Assembly: GCF_022867795.2 (NCBI RefSeq)
Contig: NZ_CP107006.1
Location: 4,526,001-4,590,000 of the forward strand
Length of the DNA stretch: 64,000 nucleotides
DNA from: Chitinophaga horti
GTDB lineage: Bacteria > Bacteroidota > Bacteroidia > Chitinophagales > Chitinophagaceae
Direction: 5' to 3'
Below are positions 24,758 through 32,489 of the stretch, in pieces. Both the position numbers and the translations under genes were made by a program. The notes under the pieces were generated by a model. That model was given only the letters and a program-made list of their open reading frames with translations, was not told the DNA's origin and did not search any database. Position 1 is the stretch's first letter. The number at the start of each line of letters is the position of its first letter.

Positions 24758-26101
24758 ATGCAGAATTATTTGATCAGGAATATTGCGGTAGTTAATGAAG
24801 GCCGCACGCAGGTACAGGACGTACTGCTTCGCAACGGGCGCATTGAAAAACTCGCGCCGCAAATCAATGAAAAAAGTAATTATACGGAGATCAATGGCGA
24901 AGGCAAACATTTGCTGCCCGGCGCCATCGACGACCAGGTGCACTTCCGGGAGCCGGGCCTGACCCACAAAGCCAACATCCACTCCGAAGCCCGCGCAGCG
25001 GTAGCTGGCGGTGTTACTACCTTTATGGAGATGCCCAACACCAAACCAGAAGCCATTACACAGGAGCGCCTCGAAGAGAAATACAACATCGCGGCCAATA
25101 CTTCCATCGCCAACTACTCCTTCTTCATGGGCGTGAGCAACGACAACGCGGAAGAAGTACTGCGCACCAACGAAAAGAAAGACCGTGTATGCGGTGTAAA
25201 AATATTCATGGGTTCCTCTACCGGCAATATGCTGGTGGACAACTTCGTGACGCTGAACAAAATATTCTCCGGTACCGAGTTGCTGATTGCCACCCATTGC
25301 GAGGATGAAAAGATTATCCGCGACAACATGGAGCAGTTCAAGCGCAATAAAGGCGATAACCTGTCAGCCTCCGATCACCCGCTGATCCGTAACGAAGAAG
25401 CCTGTTTTGAGTCTTCATTTACCGCCGTACAGCTGGCGAAGAAATACGACAGCCGCCTGCACATCCTGCACATCTCTACAGAAAAAGAATTGCAGCTGTT
25501 CAGCAACATGCTGCCGCTGGCGGAAAAACGTATCACCGCAGAAGTTTGCGTACACCACCTTTGGTTTAGCGCCGACGACTACGCACAATACGGCAACCTG
25601 ATCAAATGTAACCCGGCCATCAAAGCACCCAAACACCGCGAAGCGTTGTGGAAAGCGCTGGTGGACGATCGCCTGGACATTATCGCCACCGACCACGCTC
25701 CGCACACCTGGGAAGAGAAACAACAACCTTATTTGCAGTCCCCCTCCGGCGTGCCATTAGTACAACATACCGTGCTGATGATGCTGGAAGCCGTGAAGCA
25801 GGGCCGCTTCACCATCGAAAAGATGGTAGAGAAAATGAGTCACGCCCCGGCAATCTGTTTTAAGATCAGAGACCGTGGCTATATCCGTGAAGGCTACTTT
25901 GCAGACGTGGTGATCGCTGATCTGAATGCAGGCACAAAAGTGAGCAAAGAAAATATTTACTACCACTGCGGATGGAGCCCTTTCGAAGGCCACCAGTTCT
26001 CCGCGGGGCTTACACACACTTTTGTGAACGGGCATCTCGCTTATGAAAACGGCCAGTTTAACGAAAGTGAAAAAGGTCAGCGTATTACTTTTGCGAGATA
26101 A
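24758..26101 (+). CDS. pyrC: Dihydroorotase (amidohydrolase family)
   Basis: The 447-residue protein is a class I dihydroorotase-like amidohydrolase: GEGKHLLPGAIDDQVHFREPGLTHKANIHSE (about 43-72), AAVAGGVTTFMEMPNTKP, VKIFMGSSTGNMLV (the Lys carbamylated in relatives), ATHCEDE, LHILHIST and the catalytic ATDHAPHT. The first metal histidine of the usual HxH is Gln here (DDQVHF). This may be a family trait in Bacteroidota rather than loss of activity. It would catalyse the third step of pyrimidine synthesis. pyrD lies 22 kb away in the same window. Confidence 0.88.
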   Translation: MQNYLIRNIAVVNEGRTQVQDVLLRNGRIEKLAPQINEKSNYTEINGEGKHLLPGAIDDQVHFREPGLTHKANIHSEARAAVAGGVTTFMEMPNTKPEAITQERLEEKYNIAANTSIANYSFFMGVSNDNAEEVLRTNEKKDRVCGVKIFMGSSTGNMLVDNFVTLNKIFSGTELLIATHCEDEKIIRDNMEQFKRNKGDNLSASDHPLIRNEEACFESSFTAVQLAKKYDSRLHILHISTEKELQLFSNMLPLAEKRITAEVCVHHLWFSADDYAQYGNLIKCNPAIKAPKHREALWKALVDDRLDIIATDHAPHTWEEKQQPYLQSPSGVPLVQHTVLMMLEAVKQGRFTIEKMVEKMSHAPAICFKIRDRGYIREGYFADVVIADLNAGTKVSKENIYYHCGWSPFEGHQFSAGLTHTFVNGHLAYENGQFNESEKGQRITFAR

Positions 26102-26104
26102 TTT

Positions 26105-26134
26105 AAAGGCCGCCGTATACACACGGCGGCCTTT
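26105..26134 (+). terminator. Terminator after the dihydroorotase gene
   Basis: AAAGGCCGCCGT pairs with ACGGCGGCCTTT around ATACAC, followed by CTCTTTT. Confidence 0.85.
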
Positions 26135-26239
26135 CTCTTTTATGGAAAAACCCTTAACCCGCATCTTCCTGCCGAGAAGCATCTGAAGCCCTTGAATATG
26201 CTGCCTATTAACTGTAAATTCACTCAAAATTAGTAGCGA

Positions 26240-27573
26240 ATGGAACTGGACAAAACGACCTACCTCGACCTCTCCATATTTAACCGTGATGAAGAATTTT
26301 CCCTGTTGCACAAGCTGGACTTTACCAGTACTTCGGGGGAAGGGAATACCTGCGCAGCCTGTTCGCCAATCCTTTAAAAGACCTTCGCGCCATCCGCCAG
26401 CGGCAGGAAATGCTGCGGTTTATCCTGGAGCAGGAAACGCAATGGCCAACGCAGATCACGAACGGCACCATCGTAGTAGTAGAAAACTACCTGAATGCGG
26501 AAATAGAACCGATCTCCAGCAATAGCGGTCCGGCCCTGCTACTGAGCGCTACAGTCATGAAAACGATTTACGCGCCCGACTTCGGCTTCATCCGTTTCTC
26601 CTTTGCACAATTACTGAACCTGCTGCGAGGCTTTAAACACCTGGTGAGCGTTTATAATAAAGACACGACCCCGGCCGTATTACGAAGCCTGGTAGAGCGG
26701 GCAGCACATTTACTGCGCCAGCGCGAGTTTGATGACATCATGTCGCTCGATGACGCCGGTACGCTCAACTACGTACAGATCTTACGGTACGACAACCTCA
26801 TCCGCAGGAAACATAAAAAGGTATTGTGGGAGCTAACGGAACTGTATACACGACTGGATGCATATTACAGCATGGCCATGGCCGTTCGCCGCTTCAACCT
26901 GCACTTCCCGTCGTTCCGCGAGGGCAATGACCCTTATATTGAAGTGAAAGGTTTGTATCACATCATATTGCCAAAACCTGTTTCGTACGATGTAACCTTC
27001 GATCGCGACAGGCATTTTATGTTCCTCACCGGCGCCAACATGGCGGGCAAAACCACCTTCATCAAAGCCGTGGGCGTGGCGGTATTCCTGGCGCATGTGG
27101 GCATGGGCGTACCGGCGCAGGAGATGGAACTGAGCTTCTTTCATGGTATTCTCAGTAACATCCAGGTGCAGGATAATATCTTTAAGGGAGAAAGTTATTT
27201 CTACAGTGAAGTGCAGCGCATCAAGAACACGATCATTAAGATCAGTGATGGTAAAAACTGGCTGATATTGATTGACGAAATGTTCAAAGGCACTAATGTG
27301 GAAGATGCTAAAAACTGTTCCCTGGCGGTGATCCGCGGATTGCTGCATAACAAACACTCTCTTTTTATATTATCGACACACCTGTACGAAATTGCAGATG
27401 AACTGCAACGTGACGGACAAATCATCTTTAAATACTTCGAGAGTGAAGTGATCGACGATACCCTTTATTTCACTTATCAATTGAAAGACGGCATCGCGAA
27501 AGAGAAGATCGGCTACCTGATTTTGAAACGAGAAAAGGTATTGGAACTGCTCGAAGGCATGAAGTCTAACTGA
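26240..27573 (+). CDS. MutS-like DNA-binding ATPase, frameshifted near its start
   Basis: The ATG at 26240 reads MELDKTTYLDLSIFNRDEEF and then runs into TAA at about 26375. The family sequence continues in the -1 frame from a G5 run (26335-26339: GGREYLRSLFANPLKDL) to 27573, giving about 444 residues if one G is added. The rest shows the MutS core: a helical lever region and the ABC-type ATPase with Walker A GANMAGKTTFIKA, DGKNWLILIDEMFKGTNVEDA (Walker B and signature) and ILSTHLYEIADEL (His switch). The mismatch-binding and connector domains are absent, so this is a short MutS-related protein rather than MutS. One base has been lost or misread in the G run. Confidence 0.82.
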
Positions 27574-27595
27574 TAACTTATCACTTTTATTATAG

Positions 27596-27636
27596 AACGG
27601 ATGCGGAAGTATGTGTATACACCGCATCCGTTTTTT
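27596..27636 (+). terminator. Terminator after the MutS-like gene
   Basis: AACGGATGCGG pairs perfectly with CCGCATCCGTT; T6 follows. Confidence 0.85.
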
Positions 27637-27691
27637 GTTGATTGTTGAATAGTCATGCCCCCTTAATTTCGCAGCAACCAACCACCATTGT

Positions 27692-29236
27692 ATGTTGATC
27701 AAAACCTTTGGCAGTGCAGTTTTTGGGATTGATGCCATTACCATATCGATAGAAGTAAACGTGATGCAGGGCTCCAAATTTTTCATGGTAGGCCTGCCGG
27801 ATAATGCGGTGAAAGAAAGTCAGTACAGGATAGAATCGGTCATTAAAAATATAGGGTTCCGTATGCCGCGTTTGCGGACGATCGTAAACCTGGCGCCCGC
27901 AGCTATCCGCAAGGCGGGTGCCGCTTACGATCTGCCGATTGCGCTGGGCATTGTGGCCGCTTCAAAACAGGTAACGTTAAAAGATAATCCCGAACAATAC
28001 ATCATCATGGGCGAGCTTTCGCTCGATGGTGTCCTCAAACCTGTGAGAGGCGCACTGCCCATGGCTTTGCAGGCGCGCAAAGAGGGCTTTAAGGGTATGA
28101 TACTTCCGCAACAGAATGCACGCGAGGCAGCGATGATAACTCAGCTGAACGTATATGGCGCGCAGCATATCAAAGAGGTACTTGACTTCTTCGAAGGTAC
28201 GCGTCCATTGGAAGCGACCATCGTACAACCCCGGGAAGCCTTCTTTGCTTCTCAATATGATTTTGATATTGATTTTTCAGAAGTGAAGGGCCAACAAAAT
28301 ATTAAACGCGCGCTGGAGATCGCGGCCGCAGGCGGACATAATGCCATATTGATTGGTCCGCCCGGTGCGGGCAAAACCATGTTAGCCCGCAGAATGCCGA
28401 CGATATTGCCACCACTCAGTTTACAGGAAGCGCTGGAAACAACGCGCATCCATTCTGTGGCAGGCAAACTACCCGAGCACGCAACGCTGGTATCCCGCCG
28501 CCCCTTCCGTTCGCCACATCACACGATCAGCGATGTGGCGCTGGTAGGTGGCGGTGGTGGTATCCCGCAGCCAGGCGAAATATCACTTGCACATAACGGC
28601 ATTCTTTTCCTGGATGAGCTGCCCGAGTTCAAACGCGGTGTGCTCGAAGTAATGCGACAACCGATCGAAGAACGTAAAGTCACGATATCGCGGGCACGCA
28701 TGGCCATCGACTATCCTGCCGGGTTCATGTTGCTCGCTTCGATGAACCCGTGCCCCTGCGGCTATTTCAATCACCCGGATAAAGACTGCAGCTGCCCGCC
28801 AGGCTTGGTACAAAAGTATTTCTCAAAAATATCCGGTCCGCTGCTCGATCGTATAGACTTGCACGTAGAAGTGACGCCGGTGGTGTTTTCAGATGATTTG
28901 TCAGGACAGGCGGCCGAAACCAGCGCAGCCATCCGCGAACGTGTGATCGCTGCCCGCCTGTTACAGTCGCAACGTTTCGGGGAGGAAGAAGGCGTTCATT
29001 GCAACGCTCAAATGAGTACCCGGCTGCTGAGGAAGTATTGTGTGTTGAATGATGCAGGCAGCACGTTGTTAAGAAATGCTATACAACGTTTAAATCTATC
29101 GGCCCGTGCATACGACAGGATATTGAAGGTAAGCCGTACCGTGGCAGACCTGGCTGGCAGTCCACACATAGAACCGCAGCATGTGGCCGCTGCGATACAG
29201 TATCGCAGTTTGGACAGGCAGGGGTGGATGATGTAG
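27692..29236 (+). CDS. YifB/ComM-family Mg-chelatase-like AAA+ ATPase
   Basis: The 514-residue protein begins with a Lon-protease-like fold (ITISIEVNVMQGSKFFMVGLPDNAVKESQYRI), then an AAA+ core with Walker A GPPGAGKTMLA, the inserted FRSPHHTISDVALVGGGGG, Walker B GILFLDELPEF, a sensor stretch RKVTISRARMAIDYPAGFMLLASMNPCPCG and the four-cysteine CGYF...CSCPPG segment. Relatives such as ComM drive branch migration during natural transformation. The gene has only a weak TAATTTCG promoter-like box. Its last codons (AAAIQYRSLDRQGWMM) occur again, degraded, twice downstream. Confidence 0.93.
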   Translation: MLIKTFGSAVFGIDAITISIEVNVMQGSKFFMVGLPDNAVKESQYRIESVIKNIGFRMPRLRTIVNLAPAAIRKAGAAYDLPIALGIVAASKQVTLKDNPEQYIIMGELSLDGVLKPVRGALPMALQARKEGFKGMILPQQNAREAAMITQLNVYGAQHIKEVLDFFEGTRPLEATIVQPREAFFASQYDFDIDFSEVKGQQNIKRALEIAAAGGHNAILIGPPGAGKTMLARRMPTILPPLSLQEALETTRIHSVAGKLPEHATLVSRRPFRSPHHTISDVALVGGGGGIPQPGEISLAHNGILFLDELPEFKRGVLEVMRQPIEERKVTISRARMAIDYPAGFMLLASMNPCPCGYFNHPDKDCSCPPGLVQKYFSKISGPLLDRIDLHVEVTPVVFSDDLSGQAAETSAAIRERVIAARLLQSQRFGEEEGVHCNAQMSTRLLRKYCVLNDAGSTLLRNAIQRLNLSARAYDRILKVSRTVADLAGSPHIEPQHVAAAIQYRSLDRQGWMM

Positions 29237-29370
29237 AGGCGCTTGATCTCGGCACTGCGATACAGCACCGCAGCCTGAACACGCAAAGCCGATGTTATGT
29301 CGCTTATTCAAAACGTCTGCACACCGCCGCTGCCACAGAGCACCAAAGCCTGCACACGCAGAGCTGCATG
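29189..29370 (+). repeat. Degraded repeats of the yifB 3' end
   Basis: The stretch beginning CTGCGATACAG at the end of yifB (29190) recurs at 29255 and, more diverged, at 29330 (CTGCCACAGAG). After each comes a ...CGCAG/CAAAG...ACGCA pattern. The unit lengths are about 65 and 75 bases. The translated copies keep parts of AAIQYRSL (TAIQHRSL, AATEHQSL). The copies are beyond the stop codon. Confidence 0.5.
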
Positions 29371-29384
29371 ATATAACAACACCG
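29237..29384. other. Non-coding spacer before the RNA array
   Basis: No gene is seen here. It holds the two degraded copies of the yifB 3' end and passes directly into the first 194-bp unit. Confidence 0.5.
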
Positions 29385-29455
29385 GTTAAATTGTTGTTAA
29401 CAGCGACTCATTCGCTCCATTCACCAAGTAAAATCGTCATTTCACAAACCTACAC

Positions 29456-29485
29456 TTGACAGGCAACATCGTATCTCTATCTTTG
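29456..29485 (+). promoter_or_regulatory. Promoter of array RNA 1
   Basis: TTG (29456-29458), exactly 19 bases, TATCTTTG (29478-29485). The sequence around it differs from units 2-4, but the promoter elements are kept. Confidence 0.7.
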
Positions 29486-29490
29486 TGTCA

Positions 29491-29550
29491 GGTTTTTCAT
29501 AGGATATGGTTAAAATAACTGAAGGCGGTGTTCTCACCGCCTTTTTCTTT
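29491..29550 (+). ncRNA. Array small RNA, copy 1
   Basis: The predicted transcript of about 60 nt runs from a few bases after the -7 box to the T tract of an intrinsic terminator. It can fold as three hairpins: CATA-GGA-TATG (29499-29509), GGTTA-AAA-TAACT, and the terminator stem AAGGCGGTG/CACCGCCTT. The 5' end is an estimate (plus or minus 4). Function unknown; no family recognised. An alternative is a 25-codon peptide (29506-29583, MVKITEGGVLTAFFF...), but its frame runs through the terminator and is not kept in copy 4. Confidence 0.65.
29522..29550 (+). terminator. Terminator of array RNA 1
   Basis: AAGGCGGTG-TTCT-CACCGCCTT followed by TTTCTTT. Confidence 0.8.
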
Positions 29551-29648
29551 GCCCTTAACTCCCACTTTCGCTTCGTCCGTTAAATTTCAGTTAACAAGCC
29601 TCACTTCACTGCTTTCACCAACTATTTTAATGCGTTCACGGATTCAAT

Positions 29649-29679
29649 TTTGCAGGTGTGTGCCATGCATATACCTTTG
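29649..29679 (+). promoter_or_regulatory. Promoter of array RNA 2
   Basis: TTTG (29649-29652), 19 bases, TACCTTTG (29672-29679): an ideal Bacteroidota promoter. Confidence 0.75.
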
Positions 29680-29684
29680 TTATA

Positions 29685-29744
29685 GGTTTTTCATAGGATA
29701 TGGTTAAAATAACTGAAGGCGGTGTTCTCACCGCCTTTTTCTTT
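29685..29744 (+). ncRNA. Array small RNA, copy 2
   Basis: Same as copy 1 from AGGTTTTTCATAGG through the terminator, although the upstream sequence differs (begins TTATAGG instead of GTCAGG). Start estimated from the -7 box; terminator at 29716-29744. Confidence 0.65.
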
Positions 29745-29842
29745 GCCCTTAACTCCCACTTTCGCTCCGCCCGTTAAATTTCAGTTAACAAGCCTCACAT
29801 CACTACTTTCACCAACTATTTTAATGCGTTCACGGATTCAAT

Positions 29843-29873
29843 TTTGCAGGTGCGTGCCATGCATATACCTTTG
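29843..29873 (+). promoter_or_regulatory. Promoter of array RNA 3
   Basis: TTTG (29843-29846), 19 bases, TACCTTTG (29866-29873). Confidence 0.75.
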
Positions 29874-29878
29874 TTATA

Positions 29879-29938
29879 GGTTTTTCATAGGATATGGTTA
29901 AAATAACTGAAGGCGGTGTTCTCACCGCCTTTTTCTTT
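29879..29938 (+). ncRNA. Array small RNA, copy 3
   Basis: Identical to copy 2 over the transcribed part; terminator stem at 29910-29931 with T tract to 29938. Confidence 0.65.
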
Positions 29939-30036
29939 GCCCTTAACTCCCACTTTCGCTCCGCCCGTTAAATTTCAGTTAACAAGCCTCACATCACTAC
30001 TTTCACCAACTATTTTAATGCGTTCACGGATTCAAT

Positions 30037-30067
30037 TTTGCAGGTGCGTGCCATGCATATACCTTTG
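30037..30067 (+). promoter_or_regulatory. Promoter of array RNA 4
   Basis: TTTG (30037-30040), 19 bases, TACCTTTG (30060-30067). Confidence 0.75.
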
Positions 30068-30072
30068 TTATA

Positions 30073-30133
30073 GGTTTTTCATAGGATATGGTTAAAATAA
30101 CTGAAGGCGGTGTTCTCACCGCCTTTTTCTTTT
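30073..30133 (+). ncRNA. Array small RNA, copy 4
   Basis: Identical to copies 2 and 3 up to the T tract; the unit stops at the terminator (stem 30104-30125), and the sequence then changes to the 3' end of the converging EF-G-like gene, whose stop codon is at 30143-30141. The terminator may serve that gene as well. Confidence 0.65.
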
Positions 30134-30140
30134 GTACTAA

Positions 30141-32273
30141 CTATACCGGCTGCGCCTCCATTTTCTTATACGCTTCCGTTAACTTCTTCTGTATCTCTGC
30201 CGGCACCGGCGCATAATCAGCAAATACTGCCTTTATTTTCGCCCGGCCCTGGGTAACGTTGCGTAACGCTGCATACAGTTTGTCCAGCTCGGCCTGCGGG
30301 GTGCGGGCCTTTATCACCTGGTAACCATCATTGCTATCCATCCCCGTGATAAGGCTGCGGTGACTTTGCAATTCGCTCATCATATCGCCCATCATCGTAT
30401 CGGGCGCTATCGCTTCCAGGTCGAACACGGGTTCGAGCAGCTGCGGGGCCGCCTGGTGGAAGGCGTCGCGGAAAGCCATCATGCCGGCAATCTTGAAAGA
30501 GATATCGTTACTGTCGACCGGGTGCATTTTACCGTCGTACACGCTTACCCGTACGTCGCGTACGTAGGAGCCCGTAAGCGGGCCTTCCTGCATCTTTTCC
30601 ATAATCCCTTTAAGGATGGCTGGCAAAAAGCGGTTATCGATAGCACCGCCCACGATGCAGTTATTAAATACAAGTTTGCCTCCCCAGCTCAGCACGATCT
30701 CCTCCGTTTCGCGCACAGGGTGCTCCTTTAAAGGCGGCATTCCGTCGAAATAAGGCTCTATTTTCATAAACACTTCCCCGAACTGCCCTGCACCGCCCGA
30801 TTGCTTTTTATGCCGGTAAGAAGCCTGCGCCTGCTTTTGTATCGTTTCCCGGTAGGGAATGCGGGCAGGCAGGTACTCCACCTGCATATGGTAGATATGC
30901 TCCAGCCGCCATCTGGTGATCGCCAGGTGCAGGTCGCCCTGGCCGTGCAGGATCACCTGGCGCAACTCGCGGTTGTATTCCACCTCCAGGGTAGGGTCTT
31001 CCATATGAATTTCGGCCAGCACTTCTCCCAGCTTTTCATCGTCCGACTTGTTTTTGGCCACGATCGCGGTGCGCACCTTCGGTGCGGGAAAATGCAGGGG
31101 CGCTACCTCGAGCGCGGCACCCTTGTCCGCCAGGGTGTGATCGGTGAACGTGTTTTTCAGTTTCAGCGTACAGCCGATGTCACCCGCCCGCAGCTTCTCC
31201 ACGTTCTGCCGGTTTTTGCCATCTGCAATGAACAATTGGTTCAACCGCTCCGTCGTGCTGGTCTTCTGGTTATACAACTCCATCCCTGCCTTTACCTCCC
31301 CGCTTATCACCTTAAAGAATGACAGCCGGCCGATGTGCGGCTCGAGCAATGTTCTGAATACGAACAGGCAAACCGGTCCGGCGGCGTCACATTTAATCTC
31401 GCGGCCGTCCGTTGTTAGCTCGGCCGGCATATCCATGGCCGATGGCGCTACGTTATCGATAAAACCCATCAGCCTGCCGCTGCCCATATTATGGCGGGCG
31501 CTGAGGCAGAACAGCGGGAACACCTGGTGGCGCATCATACCGATTTTAAGCCCCTCCCGCAGCTCGTCCTCATCCAGGTTGCCCTGTTCGAAGTATTTTT
31601 CCATCAACGCATCATCGTTCTCCGCCGCCTTTTCTACCAGTTCGTTGTGTAAACGGGCGGCGGTTTCGGCTTCCTCCGGGGGGATAGGCAGCTTTTCAGG
31701 TTTGCCGCCGCCTTCCGGAAAGCGGTATAAGGTCATCTTCAACAGGTCGATGATCGCATTGAAGCCGGGTCCCTGGTTTACAGGGTATTGCATCACTGTA
31801 ACAGCGCTACCGAAACGTTGCCTGGCCTGCTCCGCCACCTGCTGAAAGTTCGCATGCTCGCCATCCAGGTGGTTAACGGCCAGGATGGTCGGCTTACGGT
31901 AACGGTCAACATAGTCCCATATCACCACGGTGCCCGTTTCCACCCCGTATTCGGCATTGAGCAGCAACACCGCCGTATCGCACACCCGCACAGCAGCCGT
32001 CACCTCACCGGCGAAATCCTCCAACCCGGGTGTGTCGATAATGTTGATCTTGTAATCACGCCACTCGGTATGCATACAGGTAGCGTAGACGGAGTTGCCT
32101 CTTTCATGCTCTACTTCATGGTAATCGCTTACGGTATTGCGCTCTTCAACGGCGCCCCGTTTGGCGATAATGCCCGCCTCGAAGAGCATGGCTTCGGCGA
32201 GTGTCGTTTTGCCGCTCTTGGCAGCGCCAATGAGCACAATGTTTTTAACGTGTTTTTCATCATACATTTTCAT
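30141..32273 (-). CDS. EF-G-like translational GTPase paralogue
   Basis: The 710-residue protein has the EF-G domain order: G domain with G1 GAAKSGKT (about 16-23), G3 DTPGLEDF, domain II (GPVCLFVFRTLLEPHIGRLSFFKVISG), domain IV (SGGAGQFGEVFMKIEP, then FNNCIVGGAIDNRFLPAILKGI) and domain V (PDTMMGDMMSELQSHRSLITGM). The motifs deviate from standard EF-G: G3 has L in place of H after DTPG, and G4 reads NHLDG rather than NKxD. It is thus a paralogue of the FusA2/EF-G-like group. Its precise role is not known. It converges on the RNA array. Confidence 0.88.
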   Translation of the reverse strand: MKMYDEKHVKNIVLIGAAKSGKTTLAEAMLFEAGIIAKRGAVEERNTVSDYHEVEHERGNSVYATCMHTEWRDYKINIIDTPGLEDFAGEVTAAVRVCDTAVLLLNAEYGVETGTVVIWDYVDRYRKPTILAVNHLDGEHANFQQVAEQARQRFGSAVTVMQYPVNQGPGFNAIIDLLKMTLYRFPEGGGKPEKLPIPPEEAETAARLHNELVEKAAENDDALMEKYFEQGNLDEDELREGLKIGMMRHQVFPLFCLSARHNMGSGRLMGFIDNVAPSAMDMPAELTTDGREIKCDAAGPVCLFVFRTLLEPHIGRLSFFKVISGEVKAGMELYNQKTSTTERLNQLFIADGKNRQNVEKLRAGDIGCTLKLKNTFTDHTLADKGAALEVAPLHFPAPKVRTAIVAKNKSDDEKLGEVLAEIHMEDPTLEVEYNRELRQVILHGQGDLHLAITRWRLEHIYHMQVEYLPARIPYRETIQKQAQASYRHKKQSGGAGQFGEVFMKIEPYFDGMPPLKEHPVRETEEIVLSWGGKLVFNNCIVGGAIDNRFLPAILKGIMEKMQEGPLTGSYVRDVRVSVYDGKMHPVDSNDISFKIAGMMAFRDAFHQAAPQLLEPVFDLEAIAPDTMMGDMMSELQSHRSLITGMDSNDGYQVIKARTPQAELDKLYAALRNVTQGRAKIKAVFADYAPVPAEIQKKLTEAYKKMEAQPV

Positions 32274-32477
32274 AACGTAGCCGTTTTGGGAGGGTGGACC
32301 GAGATGTTATTTTCCGGGGAAGTAGTGATGGCCGTTTTGCGTGGGGAGCGTTCCTGTTATACTGCGGTAAGCCGTTTGCTGTGTTAATGTTAAGTTACGA
32401 TTTTTATCGCTTACGGGCGCCGCAGCGAACCGGGCCCCAGGTACCTGTGGCAACATTTATTGCGTACCGTTTTTCCC

Positions 32478-32485
32478 TACCTTTG
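32478..32485 (+). promoter_or_regulatory. Promoter -7 box of the ABC exporter gene
   Basis: TACCTTTG is followed by four bases and the ATG at 32490, again implying a leaderless mRNA. It excludes the in-frame TTG at 32460 as a start. Confidence 0.6.
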
Positions 32486-32489
32486 CGCC

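Larger units (their letters stand above)
29385..30134 (+). repeat. Tandem array of four 194-bp units
   Basis: The hairpin AAGGCGGTG-TTCT-CACCGCCTT starts at 29522, 29716, 29910 and 30104, exactly 194 bases apart. Units start at GTTAAA: 29385, 29579, 29773 and 29967. Units 3 and 4 look identical; unit 2 differs from them at about three positions. Unit 1 shares the layout but its promoter half is strongly diverged, while its transcribed part is identical. Unit 4 ends at the terminator. Each unit contains a promoter, an RNA segment and a terminator. Confidence 0.9.

Noticed and set aside
29385..30134. CRISPR array
   Set aside because: Units are 194 bp and almost identical throughout, with no short repeat/variable spacer pattern and no cas genes.
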